From NCBI GenBank assembly GCA_016124455.1, contig WGNQ01000020.1, positions 1-34,821 of the forward strand: a stretch of DNA of 34,821 bases, given 5' to 3'. This document shows positions 8,879 to 16,649 of the stretch, piece after piece. Position 1 is the stretch's first letter; the number at the start of each line of letters is the position of its first letter. This stretch comes from Sideroxydans sp. (GTDB lineage Bacteria; Pseudomonadota; Gammaproteobacteria; Burkholderiales; Gallionellaceae). Made by a program: the position numbers and the translations under genes. Below the pieces are notes generated by a model that saw only the letters and a program-made list of their open reading frames with translations, had not been told where the DNA came from and did no database searches.

Positions 8879-9969
8879 ACGAACCGCAGGCCATCACCGG
8901 TAATTATCCGGCCAGATACTGGCATCAGCTGAAGGACGGCCGCATCCAGTGCGACCTGTGTCCGCGCGACTGCAAACTGCACGAAGGCCAGCGCGGTGCC
9001 TGTTTCGTGCGTGCACGCATCGGCGACCAGATGGTACTCACCACCTATGGCCGCAGTTCCGGATTCTGCGTAGATCCGATCGAGAAGAAGCCGCTCAACC
9101 ATTTCCACCCGGGTTCCAGCATCCTGTCGTTCGGCACTGCGGGCTGCAACCTGGCCTGCAAGTTTTGCCAGAACTGGGATATTTCCAAGTCGCGCGATTT
9201 CGACAAGCTTGCCGACCAGGCCAGTCCGGAGGCCATTGCACTGACGGCTCAGGAGCTCGATTGCAAGAGCGTGGCCTTTACCTATAACGATCCGGTGATC
9301 TTCGCCGAATATGCCATGGACGTAGCCGATGCCTGCCACGAGTACGGCATCAAGACCGTCGCAGTCACCGCTGGCTACATGCACGACCAGCCGCGGCGCG
9401 AGTTCTACGCCAAAATGGATGCGGCCAACGTGGATCTGAAGGCATTTACCGATGAATTCTATTTCAAGCTCACCGGCGCGCACCTGCAGCCGGTGCTGGA
9501 TACGCTTCAGTACCTCAAACATGAAACCGGGGTATGGCTGGAGCTGACCACACTGCTGATTCCCGGCTACAACGACAGCGACCACGAGATCGGCAGGATG
9601 TGCGAATGGATCGCGAAAGAGCTGGGCACCGATGTACCGCTGCACTTCACCGCTTTCCATCCCGATTACAAAATGACCGAATTGCATCCGACACCGCCAG
9701 GAACACTCACTCGCGCGCGTCACATCGCACATGCCGCCGGCTTGCAGCACGTCTACACCGGCAACGTACATGACACCGACGGCGGTACGACGCTATGCGC
9801 TTCCTGCCGGCATCCGCTGATCGTGCGCGACTGGCATGCCATTCGCGATTACACGCTTACCGAGGGCGGCGCCTGCCCGCAGTGCGGCACGCAACTGGCT
9901 GGCCATTTCGGGAAATTTGGGGGACAATTTGGCCGCAGGCGCATTCCCATTGCCATGGGAAGAAGGTAA
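8875..9969 (+). CDS. amrS: AmmeMemoRadiSam radical SAM enzyme
   Basis: This 364-aa radical SAM protein related to pyruvate-formate-lyase activating enzymes binds [4Fe-4S] through C91-x3-C95-x2-C98 (GCNLACKFCQ). An N-terminal cysteine cluster (C26, C29, C33, C43) precedes it, as in this family. A C-terminal zinc-ribbon-like pair is also seen: C308-x2-C311 and C334-x2-C337, before a Gly-rich tail. Its substrate is unknown; activation or modification of a partner, perhaps the MEMO-like protein, is inference from cluster conservation. It is coupled to the AMMECR1 gene by ATGA overlap and is followed 48 bp later by a very small membrane protein gene. Confidence 0.93.
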   Translation: MNEPQAITGNYPARYWHQLKDGRIQCDLCPRDCKLHEGQRGACFVRARIGDQMVLTTYGRSSGFCVDPIEKKPLNHFHPGSSILSFGTAGCNLACKFCQNWDISKSRDFDKLADQASPEAIALTAQELDCKSVAFTYNDPVIFAEYAMDVADACHEYGIKTVAVTAGYMHDQPRREFYAKMDAANVDLKAFTDEFYFKLTGAHLQPVLDTLQYLKHETGVWLELTTLLIPGYNDSDHEIGRMCEWIAKELGTDVPLHFTAFHPDYKMTELHPTPPGTLTRARHIAHAAGLQHVYTGNVHDTDGGTTLCASCRHPLIVRDWHAIRDYTLTEGGACPQCGTQLAGHFGKFGGQFGRRRIPIAMGRR

Positions 9970-10005
9970 GCGAGAAACACGCACCACGATTCATCATCCT
10001 GAATT

Positions 10006-10012
10006 AAGGAGG
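10006..10012 (+). promoter_or_regulatory. strong ribosome binding site of the 31-aa gene
   Basis: AAGGAGG lies 5 bases before the ATG at 10018, a near-perfect match to the anti-SD of 16S rRNA. It is one of the strongest ribosome binding sites I noted in the window, and it is what makes the very short frame behind it credible. Confidence 0.8.
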
Positions 10013-10017
10013 CAATC

Positions 10018-10113
10018 ATGGAAAACTCAAGCGTATGGCTCAGCATCCTGACTTTCTTTGTACTGATCGTGTTCCTGGCTGTCTTGGGCCTGATCTTTTC
10101 CGGCTCTCACTAA
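10018..10113 (+). CDS. 31-aa single-span membrane peptide
   Basis: This short gene encodes 31 residues that begin MENSSVWLSILTFFVL, continue as one hydrophobic span (residues ~7-27) and end in SGSH. It is preceded by AAGGAGG at 5-base spacing. It sits between the radical SAM gene (48 bp upstream) and the hydrolase gene (9 bp downstream) on the same strand. It resembles small membrane subunits or regulators of the KdpF/CydX/CcoQ kind in size only; I recognise no family. A role with the AmmeMemoRadiSam products at the membrane is speculative. Confidence 0.72.
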   Translation: MENSSVWLSILTFFVLIVFLAVLGLIFSGSH

Positions 10114-10122
10114 ACCAAGAAA

Positions 10123-10782
10123 ATGCTTCCCCAAACCGGTGATATGTTGCACCAGCCCGTTAACATTCCGGCGGACTCCGCATCACTGGAAGGCGAGCTG
10201 ACACTGCCTGGGGGCGCAAACGGCGTGGTGCTGTTCGCGCACGGCAGCGGCAGCAGCCGGTTCAGTCCGCGTAATGGCTATGTAGCCTCGGTATTGCAGC
10301 AAGCCGGTATCGGTACCCTGCTATTCGACCTGCTGACTCGCGAAGAAGACCGCGACTACGGCACCCGTTTCGATATCGCCCTGCTCACCCGGCGCCTGCT
10401 TGCGGCAAGCAACTGGGTCAACCATCACCCGGCCACGCAATTACTCGGATTAGGTTATTTTGGCGCCAGCACAGGTGCGGCGGCAGCCTTGCAGGCCGCT
10501 GCAGAAATGGGCAATAAAGTGTCGGCTGTCGTATCGCGCGGCGGACGTCCTGATCTGGCCGGAGCAACCGCCTTGGGCAAGGTGACCGCGCCAACGCTGC
10601 TGATCGTCGGTGGCGATGACAATGTGGTCATCATGCTGAACCAGGATGCCTATGCCCAACTCGGCTGCGAAAAAGAACTGGTGATCATTCCCGGCGCCAC
10701 CCATCTATTTGAAGAGCCCGGCACGCTGGAGCAGGCGGCCCAGGCTGCGGCAGCCTGGTTTGCAGACCACCTCAGCGGGTAG
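10123..10782 (+). CDS. alpha/beta hydrolase (dienelactone hydrolase-like)
   Basis: This 219-aa cytosolic alpha/beta hydrolase has a nucleophile elbow GASTG with S116, an acid candidate D165/D166 (VGGDDN) and a histidine at H194 (GATHLFEE); FAHGSGSSR near residue 40 forms the oxyanion region. The family is often fused to, or beside, a phosphoribosyltransferase, and such a gene lies convergently next door here with an 11-bp 3' overlap. The substrate is unknown. An alternative start is the ATG at 10144 (residue 8); the first ATG lacks a strong ribosome binding site, so the N-terminus is uncertain. Confidence 0.85.
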   Translation: MLPQTGDMLHQPVNIPADSASLEGELTLPGGANGVVLFAHGSGSSRFSPRNGYVASVLQQAGIGTLLFDLLTREEDRDYGTRFDIALLTRRLLAASNWVNHHPATQLLGLGYFGASTGAAAALQAAAEMGNKVSAVVSRGGRPDLAGATALGKVTAPTLLIVGGDDNVVIMLNQDAYAQLGCEKELVIIPGATHLFEEPGTLEQAAQAAAAWFADHLSG

Positions 10783-11395
10783 CCAGCAACTCCATTACCT
10801 GCTCGTCACTCACCTGCGGAAAGTCACTATAGAACTGGCCCACCGCATAGAAAGCCTCCGGCACATGCAGACATACCACCTCGTCAGCATACGGCTCAAT
10901 TTTCAGCAGCGTGTCCGGCGGCGCTACCGGTACTGCGCAAATCAGCTTCTGCGGATGTCTGGCGCGAATCGCATGCAGGGCGGCAATCATGGTCGAGCCG
11001 GTGGCCAGGCCGTCATCGACCACGATGACGATGCGGCCGGCCGGATCGAGCGGCGGACGCACCGGCGTGTACTGGGTGCGGCGCGAACGCATCACCTCGA
11101 GCTGCATATTCTTTTCGTTATCAATATAGGATTGCCCGGCCATCTGGTGGGCATAGTCGGCAAGATAACTCCACCCACTCTCGTCGACTGATCCTATCGC
11201 CAGCTCCGGATTGCCCGGCGCACGCAGTTTCCGCACCAGCACCACGTCCAGATCACCATCCAGCGTTCTGGCGAGCGACCTGGCCATCGGCACTGCACCG
11301 CGAGGAATCGCCAGCACCAGCGGATGCTGGCCGCGATACTGCTGGAGTTTATCCGCCAGCCTGTGTGCGGCATCTTCACGATCGAGGAAATACAT
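10772..11395 (-). CDS. phosphoribosyltransferase-family protein
   Basis: This 207-aa type I phosphoribosyltransferase fold protein has the PRPP-binding loop VIVVDDGLATGSTM at residues 123-136 and the N-terminal AIPRGAVPMA segment typical of the stand-alone or hydrolase-fused group. Its substrate is not known; the group is distinct from Hpt and Apt. A good ribosome binding site (GGAGGA, about 11402-11407) supports the start. The 3' end runs 11 bp into the 3' end of the hydrolase gene on the other strand. The MarR gene diverges upstream with a 132-bp shared gap. Confidence 0.88.
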   Translation of the reverse strand: MYFLDREDAAHRLADKLQQYRGQHPLVLAIPRGAVPMARSLARTLDGDLDVVLVRKLRAPGNPELAIGSVDESGWSYLADYAHQMAGQSYIDNEKNMQLEVMRSRRTQYTPVRPPLDPAGRIVIVVDDGLATGSTMIAALHAIRARHPQKLICAVPVAPPDTLLKIEPYADEVVCLHVPEAFYAVGQFYSDFPQVSDEQVMELLATR

Positions 11396-11465
11396 CGATT
11401 ATCCTCCGGCAATCATATTGGCCACATGATAGCGCTGGATAACGTATCTGACATCACTGCCCATC

Positions 11466-11494
11466 TCGACATTTATCACGGACTGCCGGATAAT
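11466..11494 (+). promoter_or_regulatory. promoter of the marR-emrAB operon
   Basis: TCGACA (11466-11471) and GATAAT (11489-11494) are separated by 17 bases; each matches the sigma70 consensus at 5 of 6 positions. The predicted start near 11501 falls inside the palindrome at 11496-11509, so a repressor bound there would block initiation. Confidence 0.65.
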
Positions 11495-11495
11495 G

Positions 11496-11509
11496 GTTAG
11501 CATGCTAAC
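11496..11509 (+). promoter_or_regulatory. SlyA-like operator palindrome
   Basis: GTTAGCATGCTAAC is a perfect 14-bp palindrome. Its core TTAGCATGCTAA differs at one position from the SlyA consensus TTAGCAAGCTAA as I recall it. Further half sites flank it: GGTTAG begins one base earlier, and CTAACC is at 11520-11525. The site overlies the predicted transcription start of a gene encoding a SlyA-like regulator, which fits autorepression. Confidence 0.7.
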
Positions 11510-11527
11510 TATCAGCAAACTAACCAA

Positions 11528-11959
11528 ATGAAGACGCTGGACGAGCAATTTGCCGAAGCCCTGCACCTAGCGGCGCATGGTTGGCGTACCGCACTGGACA
11601 GACGACTGCGACCACTGGGTTATTCACGCTCACGCTGGATGGTGCTGCTGCACATTTCGCGCAACGATGGTATCAATCACCGCGCACTGGCGGACCTGCT
11701 CGGGATCGAAGCACCAACGCTGGTACGCCTGATCGACCGCATGGAAACGGAAGGCCTGCTCAAGCGCCGCGCCTGCGAGACCGACCGGCGCGTCAAGCAA
11801 CTGCACCTGTCTCCGGCAGGCCGCAAGGAAGTAGAACGCATCTGGGCCAGCGCCGCCGATTTGCGCAAGGAACTTCTCTCCGGCCTGAGCCAAACCGAGA
11901 TTGGCGTCACCCTGAATGCATTGCATAACATCCGCGCCAAGCTGGAGAACCTGACATGA
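11528..11959 (+). CDS. MarR/SlyA-family transcription regulator
   Basis: This 143-aa winged-helix regulator aligns well by eye with SlyA: the dimer helix AHGWRTALDRRLRPLGYSRSRWMVL, the recognition helix region LADLLGIEAPTLVRLIDRMETEGL (SlyA: [24 protein letters not shown]) and the wing RRACETDRRVKQLHLS. It likely represses itself and the emrA-emrB genes with which it is translationally coupled by an ATGA overlap, and is likely released by a small phenolic or drug-like ligand. No clear ribosome binding site precedes the ATG. Confidence 0.9.
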   Translation: MKTLDEQFAEALHLAAHGWRTALDRRLRPLGYSRSRWMVLLHISRNDGINHRALADLLGIEAPTLVRLIDRMETEGLLKRRACETDRRVKQLHLSPAGRKEVERIWASAADLRKELLSGLSQTEIGVTLNALHNIRAKLENLT

Positions 11960-12942
11960 AACGTATCGCCCAGAAAAAGAAAACCGTCGCCTCGCTGCTG
12001 GTGATTGGAGTCCTGTTCGGCACCTTTGCCTTCGTCAAGCTGACCTCGCACGTACGCAGCACGGAGAACGCCTATATCAATGCCGATGTGGTGGAGGTAG
12101 CATCATTGGCGCCCGGCCGCATCACCGCCGTGCATGTCACCGATAACCAGCATGTGCGCAAGGGCGACCCGCTGTTCGACGTCGATCCCGAACCTTTCCG
12201 CATCGCACTGGCGCGCGCGCAAGCCGACCTTGCCATGGCCATGCAGTCGGCCCGGCAGGATACCGCCGAGGTAAGCGCCAGCCGTGCCCAGGTTGCTCAA
12301 ACCAGCATCGATCTGGAAAATGCGCGCACCAGCTACACCCGCGCCAAGGAACTCGTGGCGCGGCACTTTCTTACCCAGCAGGCAACCGACGATGCGCTGA
12401 CCCGGGTACAGGCACTGCAGGCGGCACTGGAGCAGGCACGCGCCAAGCTCGCCAAGGCGCAGTCGGTTCCGCAGAAAATCGAGGAGCGCGCCGACGTACT
12501 GAAAGCGCAGGCGGAAATTGCCCAGGCAAAACTCGACCTGGAACATGCGCACGTCACTGCAGAACAGGATGGGCAGATCACCAACCTCTCGCTCACACCA
12601 GGCTCGCTGGTGGCCGTAGGAACCCCGTTGTTCGCACTGATCGCGGAAAACAGCTTCCACATCGATGCCAATTTCAAGGAAACCGAACTGGCCGGCATCC
12701 ATCCCGGCGAGGCGGTCGACATCGATATCGACATGTATCCGCATCACCGCTTTCACGGTACGGTAGAAAGCCTCTCCGGCGGCACGGGCACGGCATTTTC
12801 GCTGCTGCCACCACAAAATGCCACCGGCAACTGGGTGAAAATTGCCCAGCGCGTGCCGGTGCGCATCAAGCTTGACCCGCCGGAAGCAGGCTACCCGTTG
12901 CGCATCGGCGCCACGGCCACGGTCGGCGTGCATATCCGGTAA
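11956..12942 (+). CDS. emrA: EmrA-like membrane fusion protein
   Basis: This 328-aa HlyD/EmrA family adaptor has one N-terminal membrane helix (residues ~13-30), then the motif VRSTENAYINADVVEVASLAPGRI typical of EmrA, a lipoyl half, a long coiled-coil hairpin (~75-190, Ala/Gln/Arg rich), the second lipoyl half (AEQDGQITNLSLTPGSLV) and a C-terminal barrel. It would link the DHA2 transporter encoded next to an outer-membrane channel. No channel gene is in this operon; the TolC-like gene at 5933 or another one must serve. Confidence 0.92.
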   Translation: MKRIAQKKKTVASLLVIGVLFGTFAFVKLTSHVRSTENAYINADVVEVASLAPGRITAVHVTDNQHVRKGDPLFDVDPEPFRIALARAQADLAMAMQSARQDTAEVSASRAQVAQTSIDLENARTSYTRAKELVARHFLTQQATDDALTRVQALQAALEQARAKLAKAQSVPQKIEERADVLKAQAEIAQAKLDLEHAHVTAEQDGQITNLSLTPGSLVAVGTPLFALIAENSFHIDANFKETELAGIHPGEAVDIDIDMYPHHRFHGTVESLSGGTGTAFSLLPPQNATGNWVKIAQRVPVRIKLDPPEAGYPLRIGATATVGVHIR

Positions 12943-12957
12943 CACGAGTCGCCACAC

Positions 12958-14472
12958 ATGAATACCAGCCGGGTATTGACCAGCATCGCGGTGATGAGTG
13001 CCACCATCATGCAGGTGCTGGACACCACCATCATCAATGTCGCGCTGCCCAATATGGCCGGCGAACTCAACGCCACGCCGGACAACATCACCTGGGTGCT
13101 CACCTCCTACCTGATCGGCTCCGCCATTTTCATGCCGCTTACCGGTTATCTCACCGACCGCATCGGGCAGCGTCGCTACCTGTTGATCAGTATCGCGGGT
13201 TTCGTACTCACCTCGGCGCTGTGCGGCATGGCCACCAGCCTCGCCGAAATCGTCGCATTCCGCTTCCTGCAGGGCGTATTCGGCGCCTCGCTGGTACCGC
13301 TGTCGCAATCGGTGATGCTGCAGATATTTCCCGGTGAGCAGCGCGGCAAAGCCATGGCGATCTGGGCCATGGGCGTAATGGTGGCGCCGGTGATGGGGCC
13401 GACGCTGGGAGGCTGGCTGACCGAAAACGTGAACTGGCGCTGGACTTTCTACATCAACCTGCCGGTAGGCATCCTGGCCTTTCTGCTCGCCATCAGCCAC
13501 GTACCCAACACCGATGTGCGTGAACGGCGCATGGACTGGCTCGGTTTCGGCTCCCTGGCCCTGGCTATCGCTGCCGCACAACTGGTACTCGATCGCGGCA
13601 ACCAGGATGACTGGTTCAGTTCCAGCACCCTGGTGATGGCCACCGTGATCGCCACCTTGTCGTTCCTGTTCTTCTTCATCTATTCGCTCACCGGCAAGCA
13701 CCATCCGCTGTTCGACCTGCGCATCTTCCGCGATGCCAATTTCCTGGTCGCCAGCCTGGTGATGACTGCCATCGGTATCGGTTTCTTCGGCGGCATGGTG
13801 CTGCAATCACTGTACCTGCAGAACTTCCTTGGCTATCCCACGTTCGAGGCCGGTCTGTACATGGCACCACGCGGTGTGGCGTCATTCTTCGTGATGATGT
13901 TCGTGGGAAAATTCTCGAACCGGATACCGCCGCGCTATTTCATATTCGTCGGCATTTGCGCCAGCATAGCCGGCAACTACATGATGACCCGCTTCTCCAG
14001 CGACATCAGCACCAGCGACCTGATTCTGCCGGTGATCCTGCAAGGCATCGGCATGGGGCTGGTATTCGTGCCGGTTTCCACGCTGGCCTTCACCACCCTG
14101 CCCAAGGCGATTGCCGGCGAGGCCGCCGGTATCTACAGCCTGATCCGCGCCATCAGTTCTGCGGTCGGCATCGCCATCCTGTCCACCTACCTGTCACGCA
14201 GCAGCCAGCAGCACTGGGCCAGCCTGCGCGGCTACATCAACCCATACAACAGTGAACTTGCCGACTACCTGCATCCCCTGCATCTCGGCATCCTCGACGA
14301 AAAAGGCATCGCCATCACTGCACGCGCAGTATTTCACCAGGCACAGAATGCTGCCTATATTGACAGCTTCTGGTTCGCCACAGCGAATTTCGTGCTGATG
14401 CTGCCGCTGTTGCTGCTGATACGCACGCCGAAGAACGGTGCACCACCACCGGCACCAGTGGTTGCGGATTAA
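12958..14472 (+). CDS. emrB: EmrB-like MFS drug transporter (DHA2, 14 TM)
   Basis: This 504-aa proton-driven multidrug transporter of the DHA2 family shows motif D1-like LDTTIINVALPNM near residue 20, motif A-like GYLTDRIGQRR near residue 65 and WRWTFYINLPVG near residue 162, with hydrophobic segments fitting 14 helices. The gene follows emrA by 15 bp. Its stop codon overlaps that of selD on the opposite strand (TTAA at 14469-14472), leaving no room for a terminator between them. Confidence 0.93.
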   Translation: MNTSRVLTSIAVMSATIMQVLDTTIINVALPNMAGELNATPDNITWVLTSYLIGSAIFMPLTGYLTDRIGQRRYLLISIAGFVLTSALCGMATSLAEIVAFRFLQGVFGASLVPLSQSVMLQIFPGEQRGKAMAIWAMGVMVAPVMGPTLGGWLTENVNWRWTFYINLPVGILAFLLAISHVPNTDVRERRMDWLGFGSLALAIAAAQLVLDRGNQDDWFSSSTLVMATVIATLSFLFFFIYSLTGKHHPLFDLRIFRDANFLVASLVMTAIGIGFFGGMVLQSLYLQNFLGYPTFEAGLYMAPRGVASFFVMMFVGKFSNRIPPRYFIFVGICASIAGNYMMTRFSSDISTSDLILPVILQGIGMGLVFVPVSTLAFTTLPKAIAGEAAGIYSLIRAISSAVGIAILSTYLSRSSQQHWASLRGYINPYNSELADYLHPLHLGILDEKGIAITARAVFHQAQNAAYIDSFWFATANFVLMLPLLLLIRTPKNGAPPPAPVVAD

Positions 14473-15515
14473 GTACCGACCCTGACGCGCGGCTTGCCCG
14501 CCGCCATCCGGCCAATCACGCATGCCCTGTCGAAACCCGTGGCACGAAAGGCGGTCAACACCTGTTCGGCGATATCGGCCGTACAGGCGACCAGCAGGCC
14601 GCCGCTGGTTTGCGGGTCGCACAGCAACTTCCGCTGCCATTCCGGAATATCCGGCGGCAAATCCACTTCCGCACCATAGCTCTTCCAGTTGCGGTCTGCC
14701 GCACCTGTGCTGTAGCCCTGCTGCGCGAGTGCAAGCGCTGCCGGTAAAACCGGCAGGTCACTGAAACTGATTTCGGCTTCCAGTCCGGAACCGCGGCAAA
14801 TTTCCAGCAGGTGGCCCAGCAACGCGAAGCCGGTCACGTCGGTCATGGCATGTACCCCGCCCATCGTTGCGAGATGCATGCCGACGCGATTAAGCTGGGT
14901 CGCTGTCTCCACCATCTGGCGATAACCTTCTGCGTCAAGCTCGCCTTTTTTCAGCGCAGCGCTCATGATGCCGATGCCGAGCGGCTTGCCCAGAATCAGC
15001 ACATCGCCAGCCTTGGCATAGTCGTTACGCTTGACGTGGTCAGGATGCACCAGCCCCACCGCCGCCAGGCCATAAATGGGTTCCGGCGCATCAATGGAAT
15101 GCCCGCCCGCCAGCGGAATGCAGGCATCGTCACAAATTTCGGCACCCCCTGCGAGAATTTCCTGGATGGTTTCCAGCGGCAACTTGTCCACTGGCATGCC
15201 CACCACTGCCAGCGCGAGTATCGGTGTGGCACCCATGGCATATACGTCCGATAGCGCATTGGTCGCCGCAATACGCCCGAAGTCGCGCGCATCGTCCACG
15301 ATCGGCATGAAAAAATCCGTGGTGACCACGATGGCCTGCGATTCGTTGAGTTTGTATACGGCCGCATCGTCGCTGCTCTCGGTGCCGACCAGCAAGTTCG
15401 AGTAAGATGGCGGGCGCGGCATCGCGGCAAGCATCTTGGCAAGCACCGCCGGCGCAATTTTGCAGCCACAGCCGCCACCATGGGAAAACTGTGTCAATTT
15501 GATGGGTTCAGTCAT
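14469..15515 (-). CDS. selD: selenide, water dikinase (selenophosphate synthase)
   Basis: This 348-aa enzyme makes selenophosphate from selenide and ATP. The catalytic region HGGGCGCK has C16 and K19, equal to E. coli C17 and K20; the codons there are TGT and TGC, so this is a cysteine and not a selenocysteine form. Other family motifs are seen: DDAAVYKL, TTDFFMPIVDDARDFGRIAATNALSD (partial), AGGHSIDAPEPIYG and CDPQTSGGLL. An open frame extends far upstream, but homology fixes the start at MTEPIKLTQ. No good ribosome binding site is visible. The mnmH start lies 9 bp away on the other strand. Confidence 0.95.
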   Translation of the reverse strand: MTEPIKLTQFSHGGGCGCKIAPAVLAKMLAAMPRPPSYSNLLVGTESSDDAAVYKLNESQAIVVTTDFFMPIVDDARDFGRIAATNALSDVYAMGATPILALAVVGMPVDKLPLETIQEILAGGAEICDDACIPLAGGHSIDAPEPIYGLAAVGLVHPDHVKRNDYAKAGDVLILGKPLGIGIMSAALKKGELDAEGYRQMVETATQLNRVGMHLATMGGVHAMTDVTGFALLGHLLEICRGSGLEAEISFSDLPVLPAALALAQQGYSTGAADRNWKSYGAEVDLPPDIPEWQRKLLCDPQTSGGLLVACTADIAEQVLTAFRATGFDRACVIGRMAAGKPRVRVGT

Positions 15516-15524
15516 ATCAGAATC

Positions 15525-16580
15525 ATGCGCAACGTAAGAGATGCTACCGTAGCACAACTCTCCAGCTTCGATGAAATCATCGATGTACGCTCGCCTGCCG
15601 AATATGCAGAAGATCATATTCCCGGTGCTATCAGTGCACCAGTACTGGACAACGAACAACGCGCAATTGTCGGCACGCTGTACACGCAGGTATCGCCGTT
15701 TGAGGCAAAAAAACGCGGCGCCGCTCTGATCGCCCGCAACATCGCACACCATCTGGAAACACAGTTCAATGAGCGCCCCAAGCAGTGGCGGCCACTGATT
15801 TATTGCTGGCGTGGCGGCCAGCGCAGCGGAGCCATGGCGCATATCCTCGGCCAGGTCGGCTGGCAGGTCGGCCGGCTCGAAGGCGGCTACAAAACCTATC
15901 GTCGCCACGTGATCAGCGAATTGCAGGTATTGCCCGCACACCTGGATTTCCGCGTGATCTGCGGCGCAACGGGCTCGGGGAAAAGCCGGTTGCTGCAGGT
16001 ACTGCATGAACAGGGGGCTCAGGTGCTCGACCTCGAGAAACTGGCCCGGCATCGCGGCTCGCTGCTCGGCAAACTTCCCGATGAGCCGCAGCCCACGCAA
16101 AAAATGTTTGAAACCGTCTTGTGGGATGCATTGCGCGGTTACGACCCACAGCATCCGGTATTTGTCGAAGCGGAAAGCAAAAAGATCGGCATGCTGGCCC
16201 TGCCCGCAGCGCTGCTGGAAAGTATCCGCAACTCGCCCTGCATTTCGATAGAGGCGCCACTGCATGCGCGCGTTGCCCTGCTGATGGAGGATTACGCCCA
16301 CTTCCTGCACGACCCGGGCCTGCTCGCACAACGCCTGGCGCCATTGGCCGTTTTGCATGGCCGCAAGGTAATCAGCCAGTGGGAAACCCTGGCCGAACAA
16401 GGCGACTGGTCGACGCTGGTGGAAGAGCTGTTGACGCAACACTATGACCCGGCCTACCGCCGTTCCACCCAGTCGAACTTTGCGCGCCTGCAGGATGCCA
16501 TGTTGTTGCAGCCGCATTCCCTCGATGAGCCTGCTTTGCAGAAAGCCGCCATGCCTTTGCTGGAGTTAGCCGCAAAATAA
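15525..16580 (+). CDS. mnmH: tRNA 2-selenouridine synthase
   Basis: This 351-aa protein (also called SelU/YbbB) exchanges sulfur for selenium at the wobble uridine of certain tRNAs, using selenophosphate from SelD. An N-terminal rhodanese domain has its catalytic Cys at C94 (YCWRGGQRS, equal to E. coli C97). A P-loop GATGSGKS is at 147-154, followed by LEKLARHRGSLLG, the family's second hallmark. The start MRNVRDATV was preferred because an upstream ATG at 15480 would overlap selD by 36 bp and has no better ribosome binding site. The two selenium genes are divergent and nearly abutting. Confidence 0.93.
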   Translation: MRNVRDATVAQLSSFDEIIDVRSPAEYAEDHIPGAISAPVLDNEQRAIVGTLYTQVSPFEAKKRGAALIARNIAHHLETQFNERPKQWRPLIYCWRGGQRSGAMAHILGQVGWQVGRLEGGYKTYRRHVISELQVLPAHLDFRVICGATGSGKSRLLQVLHEQGAQVLDLEKLARHRGSLLGKLPDEPQPTQKMFETVLWDALRGYDPQHPVFVEAESKKIGMLALPAALLESIRNSPCISIEAPLHARVALLMEDYAHFLHDPGLLAQRLAPLAVLHGRKVISQWETLAEQGDWSTLVEELLTQHYDPAYRRSTQSNFARLQDAMLLQPHSLDEPALQKAAMPLLELAAK

Positions 16581-16649
16581 TTGACCGCTCCGCGTATTTG
16601 TTGTCAACTTCCACCCGGCCGGAAATCCAGATCACAACGACCCACAACG

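Noticed and set aside
12103-13806. 567-codon antisense frame over emrA and emrB
   Set aside because: Same reason: it is a shadow of two well-recognised genes.
15464-15480. Selenocysteine in SelD
   Set aside because: The active-site codons read TGT and TGC, not TGA.
15516-16517. N-terminal extension of the selD frame
   Set aside because: It is antisense to mnmH and lacks homology; SelD proteins start near MTEPIKL.
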